DNA from: Roseovarius carneus
Lineage (GTDB): Bacteria > Pseudomonadota > Alphaproteobacteria > Rhodobacterales > Rhodobacteraceae
DNA length: 64,000 nt
NCBI RefSeq assembly: GCF_020141465.1
Contig: NZ_JAHSPD010000001.1
Location: 1,656,374-1,720,373, forward strand
Direction of reading: 5' to 3'
In this document: piece by piece, positions 34,686 to 44,929 of the stretch
Numbering within the stretch: the stretch's first letter is position 1
Layout: each line of letters starts with the position of its first letter
Notes under the pieces: model-generated
Databases searched by the model: none
What the model was told of the DNA's origin: nothing
What the model saw: the letters and a program-made list of their open reading frames with translations, nothing else
Made by a program: the position numbers and the translations under genes

Positions 34686-36116
34686 ATGACCATCGCCAAA
34701 GAACCAAGTTTCCGTGAAAGTGTTGACCTGATGTTCAACCGCGCGGTGGCGCTGATGGATCTGCCTCCGGGGCTGGAGGAGAAGATTCGCGTGTGCAATG
34801 CGACCTACACGGTGCGCTTTGGCGTGCGCCTGCGCGGCAAGATACATACGTTCACGGGATACCGCTCGGTTCACTCCGAGCATATGGAACCTGTGAAGGG
34901 CGGTATTCGCTATGCGATGGGCGTGAACCAGGATGAGGTGGAGGCGCTTGCGGCGCTGATGACCTATAAATGTGCGTTGGTGGAGGCACCGTTTGGCGGC
35001 TCCAAGGGCGGTTTGCGCATCGATCCGCGCGAATGGGACGCGGATGAGCTTGAGCGGATCACGCGGCGCTTTGCCTATGAACTGATCAAGCGCGACCTGA
35101 TCAACCCCTCCCAAAACGTACCGGCCCCCGACATGGGCACGGGCGAGCGGGAGATGGCGTGGATCGCGGATCAATACAAACGCATGAACACGACTGATAT
35201 CAATTCACGGGCCTGCGTTACGGGCAAGCCGGTCAATGCGGGCGGTATCCAAGGCCGGACCGAGGCGACGGGGCGGGGCGTGCAATATGCGCTTCAGGAG
35301 TTCTTCCGCCACCCCGAGGACATCAAGATCGCAGGCCTCTCGGGCAAGCTGGATGGTAAACGGGTGATCGTGCAGGGCCTCGGCAATGTGGGCTATCACG
35401 CGGCCAAATTCCTGAGCGAGGAGGATGGCTGCATCGTCACTGGCATTATCGAGCGGGATGGGGCGCTTTTGAGCGACAAGGGTCTTGATGTGGAGGCGGT
35501 GCATAATTGGATCGCCAAACATGGCGGCGTGAAGGGATATCCCGGGGCTGAGCATGTGCCCGAGGGCGCCAAGGTTCTGGAGAAGGAATGTGATATCTTG
35601 ATCCCTGCGGCCCTTGAGGGGGTGATCAACATCTCCAACGCGGCGAATATCAAGGCACCTCTGATCATTGAGGCGGCGAACGGGCCTGTCACGGCGGGTG
35701 CAGATGACATCCTGCGCGAGAAGGGCTGTGTCATTATCCCCGACATGTACGCCAATGCAGGCGGCGTTACGGTCAGCTATTTCGAATGGGTCAAAAACCT
35801 CAGCCATATCCGGTTTGGCCGGATGGGTCGGCGGCAAGAGGAATCGCGCCACCAGCTTATCGTGGATGAGCTTGAGCAACTGAGCGCGGACAAGGAGCTT
35901 GGCTGGACCCTGACACCCGGCTTCAAGCAGCAATATCTGCGCGGCGCAGGCGAGCTTGAGTTGGTGCGCTCGGGCCTCGATGACACCATGCGCAGCGCGT
36001 ATCAATCCATGCGCGAGGTCTGGCATGGGCGCGAGGACGTGAAGGATTTGCGCATGGCTGCGTATCTTGTTTCCATCGATAAGGTGGCTTCGAGCTATCG
36101 CGCCTTGGGCCTCTAA
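34686..36116 (+). CDS. Glutamate dehydrogenase (Glu/Leu/Phe/Val dehydrogenase family)
   Basis: The 476-residue enzyme interconverts glutamate and 2-oxoglutarate with ammonia. The substrate and catalytic block EAPFGGSKGGL is at about residues 100-110, with an earlier Lys in EHMEPVKGGIRYA near 71. The coenzyme-binding motif is VQGLGNVGYHAAKFL near 230. NVPAPDMGTGEREMAW near 141 and NAGGVTVSYFEWVKNLSH near 358 are also diagnostic. The start at 34686 is set by the ribosome binding site, and the frame extends upstream without one. Coenzyme preference cannot be decided by eye. Confidence 0.95.
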   Translation: MTIAKEPSFRESVDLMFNRAVALMDLPPGLEEKIRVCNATYTVRFGVRLRGKIHTFTGYRSVHSEHMEPVKGGIRYAMGVNQDEVEALAALMTYKCALVEAPFGGSKGGLRIDPREWDADELERITRRFAYELIKRDLINPSQNVPAPDMGTGEREMAWIADQYKRMNTTDINSRACVTGKPVNAGGIQGRTEATGRGVQYALQEFFRHPEDIKIAGLSGKLDGKRVIVQGLGNVGYHAAKFLSEEDGCIVTGIIERDGALLSDKGLDVEAVHNWIAKHGGVKGYPGAEHVPEGAKVLEKECDILIPAALEGVINISNAANIKAPLIIEAANGPVTAGADDILREKGCVIIPDMYANAGGVTVSYFEWVKNLSHIRFGRMGRRQEESRHQLIVDELEQLSADKELGWTLTPGFKQQYLRGAGELELVRSGLDDTMRSAYQSMREVWHGREDVKDLRMAAYLVSIDKVASSYRALGL

Positions 36117-36321
36117 GCGTTGGTGAAGTGTCTGGGGTCGTGTGCCTGGCCTTCTGCACGCGTTCCTCGCGCGTAGCGGGCCGCAATCCTATCTCATCAT
36201 GGTCTTCCGCTCGCTTGCGCAGACGCTTGCCTATGACCTTGGGGAAGCCGCTCTTGTGGTTGCGGGGTGGGCCGGGCTGAGGCACTCTGGGAAGAGTTAA
36301 TTTGAGGAAAGTGAGCCAACG

Positions 36322-36630
36322 ATGATCCGTTTTGCCATTGCTGCCGTTTTTGCACTGACCGTTCTGCCCGCACCCCATGCAAAGGCCAGCGATGCGGGCC
36401 ATCATTGCGCGCCCACTGCCGAGATCGTCCAGATGGCGGTGACAGCCCGCAAATTGGGGGCGGAAGCCGACGCCACGCAGGCGGATATCCTGGCAAATGA
36501 CGCGGTTGAGGAGCGTTATGTGCCCGCTGTCCCGTCATTGGTGGAATGGGTCTACACCCTCCCCGAAGAGCAGCTGACCGATGAGGTGGCGGCGTCCTTT
36601 GAGGAAGCCTGCGGCGCGAATATCAACTGA
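36322..36630 (+). CDS. Small secreted protein of unknown function
   Basis: The 102-residue protein has a signal peptide (residues 1-22, FAIAAVFALTVLPAPHAKA). The mature part is about 80 residues, helical and acidic, with two Cys (HHCAPT and EEACGAN) that could form one disulfide. It lies 48 bases upstream of dnaG in the same direction and may share its transcript. No family is recognised. Confidence 0.7.
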   Translation: MIRFAIAAVFALTVLPAPHAKASDAGHHCAPTAEIVQMAVTARKLGAEADATQADILANDAVEERYVPAVPSLVEWVYTLPEEQLTDEVAASFEEACGANIN

Positions 36631-36678
36631 CACCGCCCGCCCCTTGGCGCAGGGCCTGCATTGCGCCATATTGGGGGG

Positions 36679-38631
36679 ATGAGTCTGCCCCCCGGTTTCC
36701 TGGATGAATTGCGCACACGGACCTCCATCGCTCAGGTGGTGGGGCGCAAAGTCATGTGGGACACGCGCAAGTCCAATCAGGGCAAGGGCGACATGTGGGC
36801 ACCATGTCCGTTCCATCAGGAAAAAAGCGCCAGTTTCCACGTCGATGACCGCAAGGGTTATTACTATTGCTTTGGCTGTCATGCGAAGGGCGATGCGATC
36901 AGCTTTGTCCGCGAGACGGAGAATGTGGAGTTCATGGAGGCAATCCGCATTCTGGCCGGTGAGGCCGGGATGCAGATTCCCGAGCGCGATCCGCAGGCAC
37001 AGGCAAAGGCCGACCGCCGCACCCAGCTGATTGAGGTGATGGAGCAGGCGGTGCAGCACTTCCGCCTTCAGCTTCAGACCGGGGCCGGGGCCGAGGCGCG
37101 CGCCTATCTGGAGCGGCGGGGGCTCGATGCGGCGACGCAGGATCGTTTCGGTATCGGTTTCGCCCCGGATGCGTGGCAGGGCCTTTGGGACCATTTGACC
37201 GCCAAGGGCGTGGAGCCGGACCTGATCATGGGCGGCGGTCTGGCCAAACCCAGCAGCAAGGGTGGCAACCCTTATGACGTGTTCCGAGGTCGCATCATGT
37301 TCCCCATTCGCGATCCGCGCGGGCGCTGCATCGCCTTTGGGGGCCGCGCGATGGACCCCAATGACAATGCGAAATATCTCAACTCTCCGGAAACGGAATT
37401 GTTTGATAAATCTGCCACGCTCTACAATTATGGACCCGCGCGCGAGGCGGCAGGTAAGGGTCAGCGTCTGATCGTGGCGGAAGGGTATATGGATGTGATC
37501 GCCCTCAGTCAGGCCGGGTTTGAGGCAGCGGTGGCTCCTCTTGGGACGGCGGTGACGGAGGCGCAGCTTCAGATGCTCTGGCGCGTCTCGGATGAGCCTG
37601 TGATGGCGCTTGATGGGGACCGCGCGGGCGTGCAGGCGGCACGGCGATCGATGGATCTGGCTCTGCCCTTGCTTGCGGCTGGCAAATCCTTGCGGTTTGC
37701 GTTGATGCCCGAGGGGCAGGACCCGGATGATATCCTACGCGCGGAAGGTGCGGGGGCCGTGGCCGCCCTTGTGGAGGGCGCGATGCCGATGGTTCAGCTT
37801 TTGTGGCAACGCGAGACCGAAGGGCGCAATTTCGACAGCCCTGAGCGCAAAGCGGCGCTGGACAAGACCCTGCGCGAGGCGATTGGCCGTATTCAGGACC
37901 CGTCGATCAAGGGGCATTATGGCCAAGCAATCAAGGAGATGCGCTGGGCGCTTTTCTCGCCCCGCCGCGATGGGGGGGGCAAGCGCCCTTGGGTACCGGG
38001 GGCCAAGTATCAGCCTCCCGCGGTCCCGCGGGCTAGTACGAAATCCTCGCTTCTGGCTACGGGCGACTGGCGCGCACAGGCCCATATGCGCGAGGCTGTG
38101 ATCCTCGCCGCACTTGTTTGCACCCCAGCGGTGTGTGCAGAATTCGAGAGCGCGCTGGAACGTCTGGATTGCTTTGATCCGGTGCATGGGGCCTTGCGTG
38201 ATTTGATCCTCGCCCATGCAGACGAGGGGCCGGAGGCCTTGCGCGCAGCGATTGATGCGCAGATGGGGACGGAGACCCTTGAAAAGCTGATGGCCTTGCC
38301 CCACGTTGCGTTGATGCGCCCCCTGCGCCGTCCGGGGGATGTGGAGCCTGCGCAGATGACCGTGGCCGAAGAACTGGCCAAAATCGCCGCGCGCAGGGGC
38401 GTGAAGGATGAGATGGTGGACGCGGCGGAGGACCTTTCGGGCACGCCCGACGAGGCCGTGACATATAGATTGGGGCAGGCTGCCGAGGCGCGTAATCGCG
38501 CCGACCGGAGTCAGCATAAGGACACTGCGGAATATGATCTGGCCGATAATGGGGCCCGAATCAATCGTGGCGAACGGGAAGAGTTCGACGCGTTGCTGGA
38601 CAGGATCACCTTTTCAAAACCTCGCCGTTAG
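36679..38631 (+). CDS. dnaG: DNA primase
   Basis: The 650-residue primase makes RNA primers at the replication fork. The CHC2 zinc finger is intact (C43-P-F-H46 ... C64-x-x-C67 in YYYCFGCHAKGDA). The catalytic Toprim domain starts near 255 with VAEGYMDVIALSQAGF and holds ALDGDRAG near 310. The C-terminal helicase-binding region is present but divergent. The ATG at 36679 follows a run of G; a TTG at 36661 is an unlikely earlier start. It precedes rpoD, as in the ancestral macromolecular synthesis operon, with rpsU located elsewhere (15.4 kb). Confidence 0.97.
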   Translation: MSLPPGFLDELRTRTSIAQVVGRKVMWDTRKSNQGKGDMWAPCPFHQEKSASFHVDDRKGYYYCFGCHAKGDAISFVRETENVEFMEAIRILAGEAGMQIPERDPQAQAKADRRTQLIEVMEQAVQHFRLQLQTGAGAEARAYLERRGLDAATQDRFGIGFAPDAWQGLWDHLTAKGVEPDLIMGGGLAKPSSKGGNPYDVFRGRIMFPIRDPRGRCIAFGGRAMDPNDNAKYLNSPETELFDKSATLYNYGPAREAAGKGQRLIVAEGYMDVIALSQAGFEAAVAPLGTAVTEAQLQMLWRVSDEPVMALDGDRAGVQAARRSMDLALPLLAAGKSLRFALMPEGQDPDDILRAEGAGAVAALVEGAMPMVQLLWQRETEGRNFDSPERKAALDKTLREAIGRIQDPSIKGHYGQAIKEMRWALFSPRRDGGGKRPWVPGAKYQPPAVPRASTKSSLLATGDWRAQAHMREAVILAALVCTPAVCAEFESALERLDCFDPVHGALRDLILAHADEGPEALRAAIDAQMGTETLEKLMALPHVALMRPLRRPGDVEPAQMTVAEELAKIAARRGVKDEMVDAAEDLSGTPDEAVTYRLGQAAEARNRADRSQHKDTAEYDLADNGARINRGEREEFDALLDRITFSKPRR

Positions 38632-38675
38632 GGTGTTTTGGTGAGGAAATAGTAAAATAATCAGGGTAAACGGGT

Positions 38676-38720
38676 GGCGAATCACCTAATCTGTCAGATG
38701 ATTCGTTTGGGGCGAATCAC
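38676..38720 (+). promoter_or_regulatory. Repeated decamer and palindrome upstream of rpoD
   Basis: GGCGAATCAC occurs at 38676-38685 and again at 38711-38720, 35 bases apart. The second copy also forms an inverted repeat, TGATTCG at 38699-38705 and CGAATCA at 38713-38719. This arrangement, in the 118-base gap before the housekeeping sigma factor, looks like an operator or a transcript stem, but no regulator can be named. Confidence 0.45.
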
Positions 38721-38749
38721 TCAGCCGCCCGTCACATCAGGAGATGTTC

Positions 38750-40732
<1,983 letters not shown>

Positions 40733-40733
40733 G

Positions 40734-41102
40734 ATGGATGAGGTCGATCGACCGAGCAAACAGCCGCTGTCCGAAGTTACAAGTAGCAGGCAGCTGACTC
40801 ACGATACAGAAACGGAAACACGGTTTGATAAAACAAGCGTCGTTTTGAGCGGACGTAGTCATAACTTCTCTGCTGAGTACGAATTGGGGTTTCGGGATCG
40901 ACATGCCGGAAAACTGTCGAGCGAAAATCCTTATCAAGACAAACTTGCTAGAGCCCGCTGGCGGCGAGGGTGGAACGCACGGGATGTTTATTCCGATAGT
41001 GAGTATAAGTGGATTGAGCCAATAACAGACAGTAAAGCTGTTGTTTTGGCGGTTTTGGCCATCTTTCTTGTAGGCTCGTTTTTGTTTGGTTTTGTAAAAT
41101 AG
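40734..41102 (+). CDS. RMF-like domain protein with C-terminal membrane anchor
   Basis: This 122-residue protein starts one base after the rpoD stop. Residues 43-86 resemble the ribosome modulation factor / CrpP fold: an AYELGF-like aromatic-Gly helix, a short GKLSSENPY turn, and RARWRRGWNARDVY. The pattern of Gly-rich turn, NPY and W..GW matches that small family. Residues 101-119 are a hydrophobic helix near the C terminus, so it looks tail-anchored. The N-terminal 40 residues are polar and probably disordered. Codon use is AT-richer than rpoD. It is probably co-transcribed with rpoD. A membrane-tethered ribosome-binding or hibernation role is inference. Confidence 0.65.
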   Translation: MDEVDRPSKQPLSEVTSSRQLTHDTETETRFDKTSVVLSGRSHNFSAEYELGFRDRHAGKLSSENPYQDKLARARWRRGWNARDVYSDSEYKWIEPITDSKAVVLAVLAIFLVGSFLFGFVK

Positions 41103-41301
41103 AGTAATTGTCGTTGAACATTAGCTGACGTTTTTCAGCGGCTCACGCTTGGCCTGATGGTGTTGTGACGCTCGCGATTAGGCCTATTTAGCGCTCTCAC
41201 TTTCAGTCTACCCAAACCCTTGCGGCTCACCTATAGTGCCTGTGGATAACTGGGCGTCAGACCCAATCCTCAGAGGCTAGGACAGAGAAGGGGACAGGCC
41301 T

Positions 41302-41781
41302 ATGCGCTGCCCGTTTTGCGGAAGTATTGAAACACAGGTTAAAGATTCACGCCCTGCGGAGGAGCATGTCTCGATCCGCAGGCGGCGGTTTTGCCCGGCA
41401 TGTGGCGGGCGATTCACCACCTATGAGCGCGTGCAGCTGCGGGATTTGGTCGTGGTGAAATCCAACGGACGCCGCGAGGACTTTGACCGCGACAAGTTGG
41501 AACGCTCAATTCGGATCGCCTTGCAAAAACGCCCGGTCGAGCCGGAACGCGTGGAGCAGATGATCTCAGGCATTGTGCGGCGATTGGAGAGCATGGGCGA
41601 GACGGATATCCCGTCGAAGACCGTGGGCGAGATCGTGATGGAAAGCCTCGCGCGGATCGACACCGTTGCATATGTGCGGTTTGCGAGTGTTTACAAGAAC
41701 TTCCAGGCCGCAGATGATTTCGACAAATTTGTGAGCGAGCTGCGCCCGGACGGGGCGGCTGCCGACAAACCAGAGACGTGA
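41302..41781 (+). CDS. nrdR: Transcriptional repressor NrdR
   Basis: The 159-residue repressor senses dATP/ATP and controls ribonucleotide reductase genes. The zinc ribbon uses C3, C6, C31 and C34 (MRCPFCGS and [10 protein letters not shown]). The ATP-cone domain runs from [29 protein letters not shown] near residue 51 to about 140. It overlaps ribD by four bases (GTGA), the common nrdR-ribD pairing. The 199-base gap before it contains no gene and likely its promoter. Confidence 0.97.
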   Translation: MRCPFCGSIETQVKDSRPAEEHVSIRRRRFCPACGGRFTTYERVQLRDLVVVKSNGRREDFDRDKLERSIRIALQKRPVEPERVEQMISGIVRRLESMGETDIPSKTVGEIVMESLARIDTVAYVRFASVYKNFQAADDFDKFVSELRPDGAAADKPET

Positions 41782-42875
41782 GCGCGGACGCCCGCTTCAT
41801 GCGGCTGGCCCTTGGGCTGGGCCGCAGGGGGCTGGGCGGCGTGTGGCCGAACCCGGCAGTGGGCTGTGTCATCGTGCAATCGGGACGCATTGTCGGCCGC
41901 GGCTGGACCCAACCCGGCGGGCGGCCTCATGCAGAGCCGGTGGCGCTGGCGCAGGCCGGGGAGGCCGCGCGCGGGGCCACAGCCTATGTCACCTTGGAGC
42001 CATGTGCCCATCACGGGCAGACCCCGCCTTGCGCAGATGCGCTGATTGCGGCGGGTGTAGTGCGTGTGGTCGTCGCGGCGGGCGATCCGGACCCGAGGGT
42101 TTCGGGGCGCGGTATCGAGATGCTGCGCGCCGCAGGGATTGTGGTGGAGACGGGGCTTTGTGCCGATGAGGCGCGGGCGGATCTGGGCGGATTTCTCAGC
42201 CGGGTGACGGCGGGACGGCCCGAGATCACGTTGAAATTAGCCACATCTTTTGACGGCCGGATCGCCACGGCATCAGGCCATTCGCAATGGATCACCGGAC
42301 CCGAGGCGCGCAGGGCGGTACATGCGATGCGTGCACGCCATGACGCGGTGATGGTGGGCGCGGGCACCGTGCGTGCGGATGATCCCGCCCTCACGGTGCG
42401 CGACATGGGGGTGGCGCGTCAGCCTGTGCGGGTGGCGGTATCGCGGCGGTTGGACCTGCCGCTCATGTCGCAGCTTGCGCGGACGGCGCGGGAGGTGCCG
42501 GTATGGGCCGCGCATGGCGCGGACGCTGATCCCGCGTTGATTGAGGCGTGGGAAGGGCTTGGGGCGCGGCTCTTGCCTTGCGCCGTGGCCGGGGGACAAC
42601 TGGATATGGGATCGGTTTTGCAGGCGCTTGGCGTGGCTGGGCTGACGCGGGTGTTTTGCGAAGGGGGCGGCGCCCTTGCCGCATCGCTTTTGTCGGCTGA
42701 TCTGGTGGACCGCCTTGTGGGGTTCACGGCGGGTCTGAGCATCGGGGCCGAAGGCTTGCCCGGAATTGGCGCGCTGGGGATTGCGCAACTGGATGAGGCG
42801 CCACGGTTCGAGCTTCAGGAGGTGCGTCCGGTGGGGCGTGATGCGCTTCATATCTGGCGGCGCGCGCGGGGCTGA
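41778..42875 (+). CDS. ribD: Bifunctional riboflavin deaminase/reductase RibD
   Basis: The 365-residue enzyme carries out the second and third steps of riboflavin synthesis. The N-terminal deaminase has zinc ligands in HAEPVAL (H51, E53) and [13 protein letters not shown] (C76, C85). The C-terminal reductase starts near residue 150, with [28 protein letters not shown] and a later [14 protein letters not shown]. The start codon is GTG, overlapping the nrdR stop. The next riboflavin gene, ribE, lies 4.7 kb away, past the capsule genes. Confidence 0.96.
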   Translation: MSADARFMRLALGLGRRGLGGVWPNPAVGCVIVQSGRIVGRGWTQPGGRPHAEPVALAQAGEAARGATAYVTLEPCAHHGQTPPCADALIAAGVVRVVVAAGDPDPRVSGRGIEMLRAAGIVVETGLCADEARADLGGFLSRVTAGRPEITLKLATSFDGRIATASGHSQWITGPEARRAVHAMRARHDAVMVGAGTVRADDPALTVRDMGVARQPVRVAVSRRLDLPLMSQLARTAREVPVWAAHGADADPALIEAWEGLGARLLPCAVAGGQLDMGSVLQALGVAGLTRVFCEGGGALAASLLSADLVDRLVGFTAGLSIGAEGLPGIGALGIAQLDEAPRFELQEVRPVGRDALHIWRRARG

Positions 42876-42920
42876 CCTTCGCGCTATTTTGAGTATTTTG
42901 CTAAGAAGAAGGGCTATGCG

Positions 42921-44027
42921 TCAGCGCCAGAGATGGGCGCAGGACGCGAAGAGGCCTTGGAATTTTGACAGGGCGCGGTTGGCGGGGCCTGCACGCGGGG
43001 CGGTGCCGCTTGCGAGGCGTGCGATAGCGACTTCTGGCGGGCAGGGGCGTTTGGTTACAGGGTCGAAGTAGCGGGGGTAATCTATCAGCGCGGCGTGGGC
43101 GAGACCCGCGAGGCTGGGTCTGGCAGAGCGGCGGGCGGGCGTGCGCCCGAGATCAGTCGTGAGGCCCCATCCGGCGTAGAACGGCGCGCCCGTGGTGGTG
43201 ACGGGCAGGCCGCGCAGGAGCGCCTCGAAGCCCAGCAGAGACGTCATCGTCCAGACCTCATGGATATGTGGGAAGAGTGCTGCGGTGTCTGTTTGGGTCA
43301 GCACGGCATCGGCGAGGGTCATCGCCTCCGTCTCTGGGATGGCGCCGGGGCGCAGGCCCGCCTCCACGTCGGGGTGGGGTTTGTAGAGCAGGATGGCGTC
43401 CGGGTTGGCGGCACGGGCGGCGCAGAGGAGGGCGAGGTTGGTGTTGATCTCGCCTGCGCCCGTGCGGATGGACGCGTCATCCTCGACCTGTCCCGGGACG
43501 AGGATGCGGTGCCCGTCGGGGAGGCCCGGGATCGTGCCGCCGAGATTGTATTTGGTGACGCCTGCGCGGATGAGGGCGGCGATGAGTGCCTCGGCCCTGT
43601 TGGCTTGGTCGGGGCGCAGGGTAGCGCGGCGGGTGATCCATGCCTCGAGATCACTGGGTTTGGTGGGATCATAATATATCCCTGTGCGGTCCGTGACGAG
43701 CGAGAGGGGCGGGACGAGCTCTGCCCCGAGGCCGCGCGAGCGCAGAAAACCATCCTCAACGCGGGTGGCCTCTGGATGCGCATCTGCGCGGGTGGCCCAG
43801 ACCATTTCGGGGCGGGATGTATCCTTGGAAGGGGCGAAGCGGAGCTGCTTGCAGGTGCCGAAGAATTGGTTGAGCGGGCGGCGTTTCCACAGGCGCATGC
43901 CGTGGGCTGTCCACCCATTGTGGTCCTCGCGCCAGGCGCGGACCTCGGCCTCAAGGGTGTTGATGGCGTCTTCAATCTCGCATAGGCGGTCTTGGTAGGG
44001 GTCATACCATGTGGGGTAGAGGATCAT
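42921..44027 (-). CDS. kpsC: KpsC C-terminal half (capsule Kdo-transferase domain 2; split by frameshift)
   Basis: The 368-residue frame is the second glycosyltransferase module of KpsC, which builds the beta-Kdo linker on phosphatidylglycerol for group 2 capsules. Motifs: RVEDGFLRSRGLGAELVPPLSLV near residue 92, ILVPGQVEDDASI near 174, LYKPHPDVEAG near 214, and SLLGFEALLRGLPVTTTGAPFYAGWGLT near 261. The ATG start lies mid-domain order; the frame is open upstream (LTRAQLFAAA), continuing family sequence. It directly continues the preceding half in a different frame, so an intact KpsC of about 665 residues would need one added base. Whether the two halves function as separate polypeptides is unknown. 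Confidence 0.85.
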   Translation of the reverse strand: MILYPTWYDPYQDRLCEIEDAINTLEAEVRAWREDHNGWTAHGMRLWKRRPLNQFFGTCKQLRFAPSKDTSRPEMVWATRADAHPEATRVEDGFLRSRGLGAELVPPLSLVTDRTGIYYDPTKPSDLEAWITRRATLRPDQANRAEALIAALIRAGVTKYNLGGTIPGLPDGHRILVPGQVEDDASIRTGAGEINTNLALLCAARAANPDAILLYKPHPDVEAGLRPGAIPETEAMTLADAVLTQTDTAALFPHIHEVWTMTSLLGFEALLRGLPVTTTGAPFYAGWGLTTDLGRTPARRSARPSLAGLAHAALIDYPRYFDPVTKRPCPPEVAIARLASGTAPRAGPANRALSKFQGLFASCAHLWR

Positions 44028-44053
44028 GGCTGCGGCAAAAAGCTGTGCGCGAG

Positions 44054-44929
44054 TCAGGGGGCGGCCCCGGCGCGGGAGGGCGAGGGGTGGCGGTCTTCAG
44101 TGAGGGACCATCCGGCGTAGAAGGGCTGGCCGAAGATTTGGGGTTTATGGCCCGCAAAAATGGCCTCGAACCCGAGTTGGGAGGACACGGTGTAAACGGC
44201 GCGTGCGCCTGCGAGAAGGTGCCATGGGCTGATAGGAGCATCGCAGAGCGTGATGCGATCATTGACATCCTTGGGCCCGAAATAGCCCGCCCGGTGGCCA
44301 GCCGTGGTTTCTGGGTGGGTTTTGATCACGATGGGCGCGCCGGGGTGATCCTCTTGGGCGCAGTAGAGCATTTCGCGGAACGTGTTGGCGTCGGCCCCGC
44401 CAAGGCGTACGGACGCGTCGCCATAGGTCTGGTCGATGACGAGAACGTAGCCCGGCGCGGGCGCTGGGGTCGCTGGATCATAGGTGTTGTATTTGCTCAG
44501 ATGCCCCTCGCTGAGGCGGGCGATAGCACCGCGCGCGCGGTTCAAGAGGGCTGTGTCGTCAAGCGGGTGGGTTTTGAGGACAGTCTCAAGCTCGGACAGT
44601 TGGCTGGCATCAAAAGGCATGACCGCGCCCATGATGAGGCCCAAGGGAGGGGCCCCGTCGCGGCCCGGATGGACGGAGCGGAGCATCGCATCCTCAACCC
44701 GCAGGAGGGTGGCACCGGTGCGCTGGGCCACGGCCTCACCGCGCGCGGCATAGGGGCTGTGGCCCCAGACTGCGATCAGATCATCCGCGCCGGGGCGGCC
44801 CAGTTGCAGCCTGTATCCGGCCAGTTCCATGATCCGGCGGATGCGCTGTTGACGCAAAAATCCTGCGTTGAAATAAAAAGCCCGCCGGGGCCCTTCGGCT
44901 CCGGCGGGTTTTTCAAAAATGTCCGGCAT
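44054..44929 (-). CDS. kpsC: KpsC N-terminal half (capsule Kdo-transferase domain 1; split by frameshift)
   Basis: The 291-residue frame covers the first KpsC glycosyltransferase module: FYFNAGFLRQQRIRRIMELAG near residue 18, DDLIAVWGHSPYAARGEAVA, LRVEDAMLRSVHPGRDG, VLVIDQTYGDASVRLG, KTHPETTAG, and SSQLGFEAIFAGHKPQIFGQPFYAGWSLTEDRHP near 250-285. After ATG at 44929 it overlaps the stop of the kpsD-like gene (TAATG). The sequence leaves the family alignment at DRHPSPS and ends 8 codons later; the continuation is found in another frame, showing a net one-base loss between about 44065 and 44100. An intrinsic-terminator hairpin lies inside its first 20 codons. Confidence 0.85.
   Translation of the reverse strand: MPDIFEKPAGAEGPRRAFYFNAGFLRQQRIRRIMELAGYRLQLGRPGADDLIAVWGHSPYAARGEAVAQRTGATLLRVEDAMLRSVHPGRDGAPPLGLIMGAVMPFDASQLSELETVLKTHPLDDTALLNRARGAIARLSEGHLSKYNTYDPATPAPAPGYVLVIDQTYGDASVRLGGADANTFREMLYCAQEDHPGAPIVIKTHPETTAGHRAGYFGPKDVNDRITLCDAPISPWHLLAGARAVYTVSSQLGFEAIFAGHKPQIFGQPFYAGWSLTEDRHPSPSRAGAAP
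44880..44915. terminator. Terminator hairpin inside the 5' end of kpsC
   Basis: CCCGCCGG at 44881-44888 and CCGGCGGG at 44901-44908 form a perfect 8-bp GC stem. T-runs follow on both strands (TTTTT at 44909 on plus, TTTTTATTT on minus). It is an intrinsic-terminator structure placed just after the kpsD-like stop but within the first codons of kpsC, so it could attenuate kpsC expression. Confidence 0.7.

Noticed and set aside
34467..35174. 235-codon minus-strand frame overlapping the glutamate dehydrogenase start
   Set aside because: It is antisense to conserved dehydrogenase sequence and extends into the intergenic region by chance.
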